Assembly (NCBI GenBank): GCA_949825025.1
Contig: OX463779.1
Location: forward strand, 26,828,816 to 26,892,815
Length of the DNA stretch: 64,000 bases
Direction of reading: 5' to 3'
From: Siphlonurus alternatus
Lineage: Eukaryota; Arthropoda; Insecta; Ephemeroptera; Siphlonuridae
A program made the translations under genes and the position numbers. Positions 12,501-25,026 of this stretch are shown here, piece by piece; the first letter of the stretch is position 1; every line of letters starts with the position of its first letter. The notes below the pieces were generated by a model that was not told the origin of the DNA, ran no database searches, and was given only the letters and a program-made list of their open reading frames with translations.

Positions 12501-13071
12501 TAAAATGCTACTCTTGCTAACTGTCCCCTTTCTGCTTGCAGTGTCGCGTATTCTCTCATTCAGTGTGCTGGCCAGCGTGTTCCCACTGTGGGCAGGGCTC
12601 ATTGCCACGGGCCACTGGCTGCTGATGGCCTTCTGGCTAATGGTGTGGCGGCCTCCTGGGGGCTGTGAGGGCCACAATTTCCTGTGGAAGGTGGCACTCA
12701 GCTGGGTGCTGGGCCTCGTTTACCTCTTTGTGTACATCTCCACGAGGGAGGGTCGCACCCGCAACTTTTACCTGCTCTACTACGCCGTCTTCTTCTTTGA
12801 GAACCTCGGGATGCTCTCCGTGTACGGTCACCACTTTGCCAGTGACTCGCAGCCGTGGTACTTCATCCTCGTGTTAGTCGGAGCCTCCGTGAGTTTTTTT
12901 GCAGGGCTGCTCACCATGCTGGTCTACTATGGTTGGTTCCACCCCACCACGGACACCAAGCTGGTAAATTTGAGCTTTAGGGAGAAGCCTGCAACACCAG
13001 CAGCTGATCTACGTTCTGAGAATGGTCATAGCCAGGAGCTCACAGAAATTGATTTGAACACACACTCATAG
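6532..13071 (+). CDS. XK-related (XKR) family membrane protein
   Basis: Five exons splice in frame: 6532-6815, 10926-11027, 11083-11297, 11592-11771 and 12542-13071, giving 1,311 bp and 436 aa. All junctions are GT-AG and preserve phase. XKR members are multipass plasma-membrane proteins; some vertebrate ones are caspase-activated phospholipid scramblases that expose phosphatidylserine. The family signature is in exon 3: a stretch beginning RYLDSLRHA, then the hallmark FLESAPQLVLQ. Exon 1 has two hydrophobic segments (about residues 39-60 and 73-93). Exon 2 has a third (FSVMMLQLAPVL). Exon 5 has several, ending VYYGWFHP before a hydrophilic tail of about 45 residues. I see no clear DxxD caspase site in that tail, so scramblase activation by caspase cannot be claimed. 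Length fits XKR4/6/7/8-like proteins; the paralogue is not resolved. The 4.1-kb first intron is full of palindromic elements. The start is the first ATG of an open frame entering TM1. Confidence 0.9.
7002..7281. mobile_element. Family E MITE, copy E1 (PIF/Harbinger-like)
   Basis: The 274-bp element (7005-7278) has ends AGGTGCTTTC...GAAAGCACCT and a TCA duplication (7002-7004 and 7279-7281). The subterminal region contains the short palindrome GCTACGGAGTTCCGTAGC and many CTACGG/CCGTAG motifs. Three copies in this window have duplications TCA, TAA and TTA, matching the 3-bp TNA targets of PIF/Harbinger elements. It lies in XKR intron 1. Confidence 0.8.
7453..7740. mobile_element. Family E MITE, copy E2
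   Basis: 282 bp (7456-7737) with a TAA duplication on both sides (7453-7455 and 7738-7740). It shares the TIR and the internal CTACGG motif clusters with E1, only about 170 bp away and in the same XKR intron. Confidence 0.8.
7841..8502. mobile_element. Family F palindromic element, copy F1 (TTAA-flanked)
   Basis: A 654-bp near-perfect palindrome (7845-8498) starts AGTAAAGTGCGCGCC and ends with the complement. Arms of about 310 bp flank a short loop near 8150-8190. TTAA is duplicated at 7841-7844 and 8499-8502. The opposite arm of host element G shows the uninterrupted site (a single TTAA between CTATA and ATCAAAAAG), supporting a TTAA-targeted insertion. A diverged relative lies inside the hAT-like element at 49037-50193. 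Confidence 0.8.
8778..9258. mobile_element. Family D foldback element, copy D1
   Basis: 477 bp (8780-9256) with ends GGGGTACTGACC...GGTCAGTACCCC, flanked by AT at 8778-8779 and 9257-9258. The interior is an imperfect palindrome. The intact right arm of host G (near 9379-9390) shows the empty site CCAATTGC, so the duplication is AT. A 2-bp AT duplication is described for ISL2EU-type elements of the Harbinger clan; the assignment is tentative. A second copy is at 61539-62029. Confidence 0.75.
9784..10053. mobile_element. Family E MITE, copy E3
   Basis: 264 bp (9787-10050) with TTA duplicated at 9784-9786 and 10051-10053. The left end is AGGTGCTTTC and the right end GAAAGCTCCT, one base off the consensus. 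It has the same internal CTACGG/CCGTAG motifs as E1 and E2. Confidence 0.75.
10317..10442. repeat. Short foldback (about 126 bp) in XKR intron 1
   Basis: The left arm around GGTTCAGTTAGACTAGAT is complemented by ATCTAGTCCACTGAACTGTC on the right, with a few mismatches and a loop of about 50 bp. No second copy is seen in the window. Confidence 0.5.
11395..11500. repeat. Degraded pogo-like TIR fragment in XKR intron 3
   Basis: CAGTAAAACCTCAATTTTAC at 11395-11414 is identical to the TIR of the element at 1648. A degraded complement (AAAATCAAGG near 11479) follows within 100 bp, suggesting a short internally deleted derivative. Confidence 0.5.
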
Positions 13072-13681
13072 GATGACAAAAGCCATGACAACGGTATTGC
13101 CAAGAGATAATTTAATTTTAATATTTTATTTTTCCTTCACTGTTGAATTTCCAGTTATTAGTTGATCTTGTAGCCTTAATTATATTGAATTTCACCATGA
13201 CATAATGTATCAATACGTGTTACCTGTATATAGTTTAATTCCTTACATGAGATTATTTTGCCTGAAAGGTAAATTTGCTGTAGTGTAGTTCTTAACTATT
13301 TTTATTGAGATGGGAAAACTGCGGAGCCTTGAATCTCACCGAGTTCTATTGCTCTTAGTTTTACACATCAGCATTTTTTACATTACTGGCAAGTGCTGAT
13401 TTTTTATGCCCAATGCCTTACAAATTATAAGCACAAACAGGAATAATGCCATAATTTTTTAAAGAAAAAATGATGGAAGGGTAATACTTTTCACAAACAA
13501 CGTGACATATAATATATGTTGTACAAATGTTTTGACTATAAAAATACTGAATTTAATGCACATATTTTTAACATGAGGAACAACTTGTGTTGAAATTAAA
13601 CAGGGTTTCATGGCATATTCACTCAGACTACATAAAATATGAACTTCACATTTTTCGTTGCATACATTGACTATATTATAT

Positions 13682-13802
13682 AAAGAAAAGGACAGGAAAT
13701 ACCAACAAGGCTTTACCAATCGAAAAAGTCACAGCAGGTGAAGATCTTGTGGTCATAGTTTCTATCGGTAAGGCTTTGCTGGTATTTCCTGTCCTTCTCT
13801 TT
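13682..13802. repeat. Long hairpin downstream of XKR
   Basis: The arm at 13682-13722 (GACAGGAAATACCA at its core) is complementary to 13766-13802 (TGGTATTTCCTGTC), with about five mismatches and a 43-base loop. It could be a very short MITE, a 3'-UTR structure or a small-RNA precursor; the sequence alone does not decide. Confidence 0.6.
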
Positions 13803-16397
13803 AAATAATATATCACAACTTTAATGGTTTATTTTCCTTAAAAAAATTAAATACACTGACTCAACCCGAAATATTTTAAATTTGCAAATGTTAGTTTTCA
13901 AAATTAAATGGCACAAGCATTAAAATAATAAGTCACGGTTAAAATGTGCATATATAGTATATGGGTCGTACATCACTAGTTAATTAACTAGTCGGAATGC
14001 CAGACAGTGCTGTTATGGTAATGAAATGCCCTCCAAAGTTAACAGCAAACTTACATGCCTCGTCTATAATGACATCTGTTCTAATTACTATAATATTCTT
14101 CTAATTAGCTACGATTGAATGTGTTCGGATTTGCTTTCAAGCAAAAGTATACATATATGGTTTCTTCGCTTTTGATTGAAAGCTTTACTTATTTATCTAC
14201 CAAATCGCCAAATTTGGAAAGGATTTAGTAAAACTTAAAATCTACTTTAGATTGGATTCAGAATATGATTTAACTTCAATTGGCTATTGGCATCATAAAG
14301 ACAGGTATGGACCTCTGGTGGATTTTACCTGAGTGATAATAAGAGTGTCATTGTTTACTTAACGGAGCTTTGCTAGTGGCTAAAGTACACGTGTACCTGA
14401 GTCATTCTGCTTCTATCGAGGCTGTTTTTAATGCTATCTATTGGTACTTTATGATGTCAATTGCTTCATGGATTATGCTTCATGAGCTGTTGGTGACAAC
14501 TCTAGTGGATCAGCTAGCTATGATTGGATAGAATTAATTCATAGAGCTCTTCCAAATTAAAAATGACAAAATGTTAAAATCAGCACTGTTCTGGTACAGT
14601 AGAGGAATAGAAGAAAAATATTCACTAATTTTAATTTATATAACATCATGATATTAACTAATGTAATATGATCCCACTATAATTATTAGGACAACTCTTA
14701 CAGAAATCATTAACAAATAATCCTATATAATATACTACATTTATAAATATCTCTTTTGTTCATCTATTTTTATACAACAAGAATGTATTTTAAATTTGTA
14801 TAACTAAATTCTTAAAAAAAATATAATATAGTATATGGTGCACCACAATTTAAATTTAGGGAACATTTAAACCACAAGTGGCCTCTATTAGACAAGTAAT
14901 TAGTTTCCTAATTCAATACAAATTACTTATTGCTACTGCTGCTGAGATGTACCAGACATTTTACCATCTTAAGCTTAGTAAATTTTATAAAAATTTTTAA
15001 TTTCTTAGCAATTTCTAATAGGTGAAATGTTTCTACAGGAATAACAAATTTTTGTTTGCACACATATTTTATGATATAAATCATATATGTTAGTATATCA
15101 AGTATATTGTAATATTATATTATGTACTGTATTCAGTATGTAATTAATATTAATTGTGATTTTATCAAAGTTGAAAGTTACTAACAATTAAATTAAGTCT
15201 CTCTTTTTAATGTTTTATGAGAGAAAATATTTTGTAAGTATGCAAATTAAAAAGTATAAAATGAACTAGATTAACACAGACATGCATGTTATGTGATGAA
15301 TATATAGAAGGATCTTTATTGTGAAATACTGTATGTGGTGAAAGCAATTTCACTGGGTTTAAGATCTCGTACTAGTTCCCAAATTTGTAGTTCTCAAATA
15401 TCCATATTTGTATGGAAATGAATGTTAACAAAACATTATTAATTACAATCAACAGTTTGTTGATACTGAAACTTTATATAGTTGTCATATTTTAGAACTT
15501 GATCTTGAAAACTTTGTACTAAATTTTATATTTTTAAGTATAAGTTAATATTGTGATCTCCTATGTATATATATAATATATTATGTACGATAACTTATTA
15601 TTTATGTTGTGTTGGTTTTTACTCAGCAATTATGATAATTTACCATTTTTTAACAGCTTATCTTATATCTAATATGATAAAATGTGCATGCAGTTGCTCA
15701 TTTCCAGCAAGTTGACTGCACATGCTTTCATTACGACAAATTGAAATCGTTTTGATAACCATTTTTTTTCGTTTTCCCCTGCAAATGTGTTATGAAAATG
15801 ATAAGAATTAAGAATGCCTCAATTGCAAAAGTTGTTTCGTAGACTTACGAAAGTCAATTAATACTTGATGACTATATATAGGCTTAGAAGTGCATGCTCA
15901 TTTAGAATTTCTTAGCTTATTAAGAACAATAATCTCATATTTTTGTTTGTTTCTCACACGTTTTCACACATAAAATATGGCCTGTGTTTTAGCATTCAGA
16001 AAAATACATCATTTTTGTTGTGATGTTTATTTTTTTTTTTTCCTATTTTATTCAGTTTATTTTTGGTGATTTGTTTTTATTGTACTGTATTGTATGTATT
16101 TAGTGTACAATAATTTTAGATTGCGCAATTAAATGTACGCATATCTTCACCAACATTCAATTAAGTAATGATTTTTTTTTACTATTTTAACATTTTAAAT
16201 TATTTTAATTTTTGTTTCAATTCATTATTTCTGCTGCATTAATTACTTCTTTGCAATCACCTCTGCAACAAATATTTAATGATGCATTTATAATGAACAA
16301 TTTTTTTTTTTTTTTAAATAACATACTATGATGGTGCATTTACGTACCAGTAATTTAAGATTTAATTTTAAGTAAACAAAAATTAAAATAATGATTG

Positions 16398-16603
16398 TAC
16401 ACTGGAGGCCAAGCTTAACTTCCCATCAAACATGAGTGCCGCCAGCCAATGAAATAAGGTAAATTCATGTTAAATTCAGTGATGTTGCCAAATAGTGCAG
16501 CGCCACTATTGTTTGGCTCCAGGTGTGCCACAGAAATGGCAATGTCGCACACCTTTTCCATTGACTCGCGGCATCGTTTGAGCTTGGCATGGCCTCCAGT
16601 GTA
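16398..16603. mobile_element. Small TIR element with TA duplication
   Basis: 202 bp (16400-16601) with ends CACTGGAGGCC...GGCCTCCAGTG and TA on each side. The interior is GC-richer than its surroundings and gives a meaningless 64-codon open frame. It is consistent with a Tc1/mariner-type MITE, but only one copy is in the window. Confidence 0.55.
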
Positions 16604-17618
16604 GCACAAGATTGCCAGAATGAACCTTGATTGATCTACACTTTAATAATGTGAGGAAAAGGGGATGATAAAATGTCAACAGTGCTCATTGTTGTGTGAC
16701 CACACAGTAGGAAATTAAGAAGATGTAACATTATTTATGTATTATACTGATATTTATGGCACTTTCCAGTGTAGAGCTCTGTTGTAGTATCAACTAACTA
16801 TATAGTGCACTAAATATTCAATCTATCTTCGTACTTCCAAATTCTTGTGCTCGTAATTGATGCAAGACAATTTTTTGTGAATACATATTACACATATTAT
16901 TATATGTATATTATATACAGTATTTTGACTATTTTGTCAACACGTCATGTATGTATTTATTATTATGTATGTGTTGATCGAACTGTGTACCAATAAATAA
17001 AAATAAAATACTTAATATGAACTAATTTGATAGTTATAATATTAATATAAATATACATTGCATAGGATTAGTGCAATATATGACCCTGATAAAATGCAGA
17101 CTTTGGTTTCTCAAGGCTATGATAAGACACAACACAAGCTTACAAATCATAACCACTTGTGCTGACAATTAAATACTAAATAATCTAGAGTTTATTACAA
17201 GAAAGTTTAAATTCCTAAAAAATAATACAAACTGGAATTAAAGATCCGCATTTTGGGAGAAATCGGGGTACATGATAATTAAGTCAACATTACTCCTGAT
17301 GGTCTGACAGTGAAATCAACAGGTACAAGATGCAGTTTTAGATGTTTTTTATTTATTGTTTTGAAAATATTGGATTATTGATACAGCATAATAATAGATA
17401 ATATAATGTCAAATGTATACAGCGTTAATTAAATTAAGCTGTAGAAAAAGACTTTCACATAAAATTTAATAATTATAATTAACAAAAACAAATCCTGAGT
17501 AATATACAGAGTACCAATAGATGACAACAGAGAGTATGTTAGATAACATCAATAAGCATTAGGAATATGTACAGTTGGAAATGTAGTTAGGCAAGGAGAT
17601 CTATCATGCAATGGAGCC

Positions 17619-20600
17619 CTACAGGACAAGGCCCTCGTAAGAGACCCCCTCTGCCTCGGGAGAGTCGAGACGGCAGCGCAGATGGGCTAGTGTGTTAGTG
17701 AAGTGCTTGTTGATCTGCTCTGTCTCCTCAGTGGCTTCCAGGTTTGGCAATTCTTCCTTCACCTTTGCCACCAGTTGGTTCAGTAGCTGCACTGTCACCT
17801 GAGGGCAAAGTTACGGGATATATTAACAGAGATCTTATAGTGTAGAGATATAGAACACTTATGGTCAAAATTTTGTTAAAACACCACAGATCTTGAAGGA
17901 AGTGCGAAAACAAAAAGAATGTGTTTCAGCACGGGGGCGTTTAGATGGTGTTGCTTTAGTAAATAAATTTAGGAGGAACTGTACTTTTAATCCTGCAGAT
18001 TGCAGCATCTCGTCTCCAATTGCAAGTTAAAACATTTGGGGGTGTGCCGGCCGCATTGCTACTTCATCTGGACGCCACCAGAATAAGTTCTCATTTTCAC
18101 TTTATTTAGAGCTTTTCTTTGGTTTATACGTTAAATGCTAGGAAAAATATTTAACACGGACGTTCAACCTCTTTAAAATGTAAGCGCTTTGATATTAATT
18201 CAGTAACCAGTTTTAAATTTACATTTCCAGCTTGTGAAACACTTGAGGGGTATTCTAGAGTTTATCCTGGATTAAATAAATTATATGTTGAAAAATCCTT
18301 TCAAAATCTGTGCTATAATAATTTGCTTTGCTATCACAGACTTGATAGATTTTTTCCACTACACTGTTTAATTTTGTTTAGTACTTGACATAAATTAATT
18401 AGAATTGCTTTCATGGATAAAGTTGTGCTTAAGTCCTTTGTAGAACAGTAGCTGCTGGTTCTCTCTTTAAATCTCACCTCATCATTGCCTTTCTCGTAGA
18501 AGTAAATGTAGTGGTTGAGCAGCTCTACGAAGAGCTGCACTTTGACGGAGGGGTCCATGCACTGGTTGGTGATTCTCACACCCTTCTTAAGGCAGTCCAG
18601 CACCTTTCGCCCGTCCCTCGTCTCCTCCCCCTGTGTGGCCTTGGACTTGCCAGACCAGAAGAGGTGAGCACAGGCCCCCACCCCACGGCACTGATCAGGC
18701 TTCTTGAGCAGCTTGGAAGCTGCCAGGGCACACTGGGTGCGCAGGGGGGCGTGATTCTCTTCCTCAAAGCAGGCCGTCTGCTCAATGCTGGCGATGATCA
18801 GCGTGATGGCTGCTAGCTGTGCCTTGCTGTCCGAGATTTCGTCCTCATACAGAGAGAATGCCTAGGGAACATGAGGGAATGATCAACCAGCTCTAGGAAT
18901 AGAGAGAGAAGTGGCTTCAAGTGTTTTCAATAGAGGCTTCAAGTGATGAGCTTTCGCTGCGCAACTGTTTGTCGCTAAGGTTCATCTTGCATTTGAAAAT
19001 GAAGTAAAGTGTTTTTTTAACTTTTCTCGGTTATAAATCAAGTAAAAAATCTAAATCTTGAATTATCTACTGTATTTTTCAGTTTGGACCAAAGTTCCGT
19101 AAAGGAATTTTCCCTGAAAAATCTTATTCTTAGTGAAAAAATGAATTCACTTTTTTTTTTTACATAGGTTTGATATAGCGGGTGGGATCACCGAAAAATC
19201 AGCTGACTTGAAGCCTCTATTAAGCTGGAAAATTCTCAGACAGTGCTCTTTTTAATCAAAATGCTTGCATTGAGACACTCAAATTTTTATTAAACAAATT
19301 GTAACTAAGTGAAAAAAGCGATTAATTTCTATGAACATGCAATTCTGAACATATTTTCAAAACTGAACTATTAGCTGTTCATATCTAGCAAATACTGTAT
19401 TGCTTGCAAATATTCTTGTCTAGGGTCAGACACTTAACACAGAAAAATAGAAATATATTACCTGAGACATGAACTCGTAGGCAATAGTTTCATGATTTTC
19501 AAATTCAATTCTCCCAGCAGCAATGGCTCCTTGAAGGAACAAGCGCAGTGGTAGTTCAGCGAGTTCAGCTTTGATGAGGGCTGCTATCGTCTGACGGCAG
19601 AACTGGAAAATTCTCTGGCACTTCTTCTCCCACATTTCATCCTGAGATACAGAAAGCGTATTGAGTGAACAGCCACAAGGAGAGTTGCTGATGTCTTACA
19701 TCTTCCTTCAGAGCCTTGTATTGGAACGCTAGCTGATATGCTTGGAACACAATGGGTGGCAAGGTGTACTTTATTCGTTTGTTGCCTCCTGCACCAAAGT
19801 GCTTCCGAGCGGCACTTAATATGCAGTATTGTTGGTCAGAGTTGTCAGACCTAAGGTGGTGGATGAACCTGAAATATTAGGGAATGTTTAGAACCTGATG
19901 CACTTGTCTACTCCAACCATGAGGCAACGTTGTAATGTTACAGATAATTTATGTCATGGGCAAAATGTAAAAAATATTCAGAGCAAAAAGAATTTAAATG
20001 TGATTGGTTACTGTAAAATTCTCTAAAATTATTCCTTACTTATAACTGGTGACAAAAATTCTGCTAGGAAAATAATGTCAAAACTCAAAACATGAATAGT
20101 AAATTCCTACCAGTACCTTAATTGATAGATACTACTCACTAACAGTTTAAAATTAATTGAGTGAACTCTTGAGTTCAAACACTGTTAATAATAATTTTAA
20201 ATCATTTTAATGTTCTACTTTTTCATTCTGTTACTCGTCATGAATATTAAAGAAAATTTACCATCTGAAGTATGTAATGAAAAACAACACTGGCAAAATT
20301 TCGTGCAGGCTTGAAATGTACTGATCCTTCATTTCACAATTTTTAGATTTTTACTATTAAATACATTTGAATTGTCCTATAAGCTTCATCAAAATAATAC
20401 TATTGTTTGTTGATTATAGGAGGAATACAATAAAATGAATTTGCTTGGTTTGCTGGAAACTATTAGTGTGCTTCCTACTTACAACACCAAAAATTCAGAT
20501 TGGTACCTTCCCAGCAGACCCTGTTCCTCGGCAAAGTCCTCAGGATCCTCTTCCCCAGGTGGCTGATCTGGCTGATCTTGAATCATGGACCCAATCATGG

Positions 20601-23600
20601 CCAGCACGGCATCAACCTAGTCCAATAAAAATTTAGCATAATCATTGCTAGGATCAAACTTACAAGAACAGCAACAACAACAATAACGTACCTGCTCCTG
20701 GGTTGGAATTGTTGTTTCATTTTCTAGGGCATTTGACACAAGGTAGGCTGAGAGATTCTTGCGACCCAGGTAGTCAAAATATTCAAGCAAGGGGGCAAAG
20801 TTTTGTAGTTGGAGAACAGTTAAAATGTTGTTGTAGTTGTCCACTGGAATTTTAAGTAGTCTCGTCATTTCTCTTGACACAGCACTGTTGTACTCCACGC
20901 TGCAATATTGTTCACACAATTAACTTTGAACAAATCTTGTAAGAGGCAAACAACAAACCGTTCAAGGTTGAGTTTCTGGAAGATTTCCACCGTTGACCCC
21001 AGCACTTTGTCTGCATAGTCCACGCGGTCAGGGTAGCACTTGTGGGACAGGTTGATGAGCGACACATGCAGTGACACAATGTCCTCCGTCGGAATGTCTT
21101 GGCGGGTCTGTCCAGACATTACAAAGTTGATATGGATCATTAGCTTTTACTTTTACATCTTATAAAAGATGCAGACAAACATTAGGATACATTGCTAGGC
21201 TTTTGTCTCCCCATTTGAAGGGAACTAAAATAACTTTAATTACAGTAAATAAAAATAATTACAGTAATGAATAAACATACAGTATAAAAAAAAAAAAAAA
21301 AAAAAATTGGGGTAATTTATTTAAATAAAAGATCTTGCTGGATCTGTTTTCTAGCCTTTCTCTGTGAGTACTTTAAATTACATAATTTCAAAGTCAACAA
21401 GCTGGCGGAACTAGTACCTGTATGATCTGCGCCACCTGTTCTGAGAAGACGTCAAAGAGCCTGATCTCTGCAGGGATGCCACCCTCTGCTCGCTGGGAGT
21501 ATGTAGCTAGCCGGTCAATGAGGGCAATGATGATGTTCTTGACATTCACCCCCGGTTGCAGCTCTGCACACGCCTTCAGAAATGAGTGCAGTGTTTGCAG
21601 GTGGAACTCATCCGGGAAGACCTGCAGAAATCGTTGTTACTTGTCTGCCATTGTGAAGTGGGTCAATGTTATGTGCATGGAAGTAACCATAGAGAGATGT
21701 TAAAAAAAATCTTGGATTAATAAGCTAAAAGAGCCTTGTCTTTTTAAATATTAAATTAAAATTTTAGAATTTACTAGGAAAAAATGAAGTACTGATTTTT
21801 TGCAAAAAAAATATTGTACAACTCTATTTGATCTCCCTTCATCTTTCTTTATAGTCACCTGGATGATGCACTCCATGAGGTACTCCTGGGCTATTGCATC
21901 CCGACAGCTCACCACCTGTTCCAGGATTCCGGGCAGCACCAGCTGGTGGCAAACAAACAACAAACAGCAACTTGTCTCCAACAAATATCAGCTCACATGA
22001 AGTAAGTATTCAATGTGAAAAAACATGTTTTTATTATTATTTATAATATTCTCTTCTCATTTATTTGATGGTAAGGATTTGGGGAAACGTTTATTAAAAT
22101 GCATTAAAAGTATTGAAAGCAGTACAAATTTAAAGTAGAGTGAGCGAAAAATTGACCGATGGTAAAGCTCATTCTCTTGCATGTAAAAAGTTACTTTGGA
22201 GCACCATAAATAAGGATCTGAAATCAGTTGAGACCGTCCTTCGTAAAAATTATGAGCATTTGGGTCTAAAAGTCGATGACTTCGTCCATCTACTCCATGC
22301 TAACGCTCGAAAAACGTGGCTTCTTTTTTATTTGAACTTTCATTTCTTTCGCAATCTCCCGTAAAATGTGTTTAAAAAATATTCTAAGATAGAACATATT
22401 ATGGTGAATCAGAAAGTGTCATAACCTTTATTAGCTCTTCATAAAAATTTTGAGAAAATTCTGATACAATACCAAAATCCGAGGCAAATTTTCATTTCAA
22501 ATGTTGCGGTCTACGGGTTAACAGCTGACTGGATGAACGGGATCAACAACACTATATAACTTCAGCAGATGCTCGTATTGCGCAACTTGCATAAATTTCT
22601 ACTGCGCAGCTTTTGAGGAGCCGACGTAACTTTTTTGTAGGCACATATATCGTGCGTGACGTCATGCCCGTCATGCACTGCGCACTCAACTCACTGACTC
22701 CTCTTTAATATTGCAATACAACATAAAGTTTAAAGATATTAAAAATTATCTAAAAATTTCGTGTTTTGCCTGATGATTATTAACAATTTAATTAAAAATA
22801 ACTTCTCATTGATGACACCTCATAAGAATGGCATTATCCACCAGCAAGCATATACGTCATGCATATAAAAAAAGTTCACTCTTAAATCAAGATGTGTTTA
22901 TTACCTCCTTATTACACATTTTCTTTTCCATTATTTTCATCCCTGCTACGCCTATTGTACTTAAATGCTTCACATTATATGAATAATTTTGAATATTTTG
23001 ATTAATTTTTATTCATTCATTTTACGAGAACCTTTATTTTACAAACTTTCTTTACAAAATATGTTATTGTGTACTTAATTTTTAGCCCTTACATTTAACT
23101 TTGTAATACTGACAGGTCGTTGAAGTGCACAAAAAGTACACTGTGCAGAGTTTACAGTTTACGAACAGTTGTACAATCTTTCGTTCATGCTCAAAAATTA
23201 ATATCAAATTAAGACAATATTAGTTATTTTAATTTTTATAAATTTTAAACTACTTGCTGATTTTTAATTAAATAAAATTAAATACAGTAACTGATCTTCT
23301 CCTTGGAAAAATATTTTTCAGAAAATAAAATATGCCAAATAAGAAACATTATCAACTTTTGACACAAACAATTGTTTTTAAATTTTAGCACTTAACATTT
23401 CTAGGCTACAATCTATGATAACACGTAAGTTCCTGGTGAACAGGCCAAATGTTCGTCTCTTCCTACCTTCTTGTACTTGTCAACGGTGACAGACTCAAGC
23501 TGAGAGAGGCGCACCAGGTTGGTTCCCACCAGCAGTCGCAGCTCTTCCCTCTCCCTCTCTCGACGCTCCTTCTCACGAGAGTGACCCTGGTGCTGCATTC

Positions 23601-25026
23601 GCACCCACAGCTTGTTCATCTCAGCAAAATTCATGAGCACGAAATCGACAGAGTCTCTCACCGTGCCCTCATTCTCATCGTCAGCCTCCTCCACGTCGGG
23701 CAGCACGTTACGAGTGCACTGCAGCAGGTAGTTGCGCAGAAAGAGCCCACGCAAGGGGTGCTGTACCCCACGACACATCTCCACCATGTCCTTGAGAAGA
23801 TTGCGTTTGAGGCTGTCGTTGGTGCGGATGTACACCAGCCCCACTGTGATCAGCAGGTAGCTGCACAGAACAAGAGTATAAATAAAAAAGTAAGTAGGAA
23901 TTGGGGTAAAATTTTAATAATAAAGAGATTTCATAACTAAAAATATTTAAAGTAATCAACAGTCTGCCAGCACATTGTTTTATTATAATTTCAGCTTTAT
24001 TAATACTGTGATGTAAAATAATACAATCAATTTACAGTACAAACTTTCCCAATGACAAAGTTTCTGTTAATCTACAAGTGTTGTACTTACAGCCTGGGAA
24101 CAATGTTGCCAGCATACTGTACTAATTCGTACAGGTCTGCGACTTTTCGGCCTTTCTGGAACTCATCCAGCAGGTACTGTTCCAGGTGACGCAGCTCGTC
24201 AGTGATGGCCATGTCTGATAGTGTTAAGAAAAGTCATACTGTCTGCTGGCAATATATAAGACACCCACTATCCTTTTACCCTCTACTTCAGCGGACCGGT
24301 ATTTCTCAATTGAGGTAATTAAAGTGTTGATGCAAGGAAGAATTCTAATGACAAAGTACATAGAAAGCAGTACAGTATAATACCACTAGAAATTGTCACG
24401 TAAAGTTTTGCTTTTTTCATTGTATTGCTGCTTCATTCATTAAGAAAATATTAAATTATTTCTAGTTTAGTAAGTCATCTCAGCGGTCTTGGCCATCACA
24501 TACATGACAACATTGAAACTTAGTACAGTATATATTATACTAGGTGGATGGACTTTTATTTTTTGAAATGTAAATTTGTTTTGGTTTGACATTTGTACTG
24601 TGCCTAGGAAAGATATATTTACAATGCTTCATAAAATTTTGAGAAACAAAATCACTTTAAAATTATGATCTTTACGAGTCACATTCGGGTATAAGGTCAT
24701 GATCTGTAAAAACACGATACTGTACCGGTACTGTATGAATGAAAAGAGCAGGCTGTGAAGCAATCCAATAACAACATCACACAGTCCAGTTTTTACCCTC
24801 TCACTGTTCTGACTTTGGACGAAAGGATACAGAGCTCATAGTAGCTTTTGGGCGACAACAGTGATGTGCGCAGCTCTCCCAGCATGGTAGATGCGTGTTT
24901 GAGGCCATCCATCAACTTGTTTTTATCCAAGCAGCGCTTCATCTCGAGGGCTTGCAGCTTGACAACGCCCAAGGCCGTGTCAAGCAGCTTCTCCTGCTCA
25001 TCTACAGGGGACAGCTGGGGTGTCAT
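17619..25026 (-). CDS. VPS35: Vacuolar protein sorting-associated protein 35 (retromer core)
   Basis: Twelve coding exons (transcript order): 25026-24831, 24214-24091, 23860-23467, 21942-21859, 21621-21418, 21107-20959, 20899-20692, 20616-20507, 19868-19700, 19641-19462, 18861-18478 and 17798-17619. They total 2,382 bp and 793 aa, against 796 in human, with all junctions GT-AG and in frame. VPS35 is the alpha-solenoid scaffold of retromer, which recycles cargo from endosomes to the trans-Golgi or plasma membrane. The N-terminal half carries [22 protein letters not shown] and the VPS26-binding PRLYLL motif, which is split by an intron between exons 2 and 3. The C-terminal half, which contacts VPS29, includes [39 protein letters not shown] and the terminus SYEGLVL. 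The ATG chosen lies 3 nt after a possible acceptor (TTTCAG/CCCATG), so an untranslated or very short upstream exon may exist. Head-to-head with KXD1. Confidence 0.96.
18931..19219. mobile_element. Small TIR element in VPS35 intron 10
   Basis: Ends GAGGCTTCAAGT...ACTTGAAGCCTC (18933-19217) with TA on both sides. About 285 bp, single copy in the window, Tc1/mariner-type target. Confidence 0.5.
21943..23466 (-). other. VPS35 intron 3, no nested gene recognised
   Basis: A 1.5-kb AT-rich intron. It contains a 74-codon plus-strand open frame (22140-22364) without recognisable domain and a CRE-like TGACGTCA near 22656. No TIR element was identified. Confidence 0.5.

Larger units (their letters stand above)
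13072..17618. other. Tail-to-tail spacer between XKR and VPS35
   Basis: About 4.5 kb of AT-rich DNA holding both 3' UTRs. I see no coding exon. It contains a strong hairpin at 13682-13802 and a small TIR element at 16400-16601. Open frames here are short and domain-free. Confidence 0.55.

Noticed and set aside
12637..12834. Antisense frames over XKR exon 5
   Set aside because: Shadow of a GC-rich coding exon.
22140..22364. 74-codon frame inside VPS35 intron 3
   Set aside because: No recognisable motif, opposite strand to the host gene, and no splice or promoter signals beyond chance.
23449..23940. 163-codon plus-strand frame across VPS35 exon 3
   Set aside because: Complement of a well-supported VPS35 exon; no independent features.
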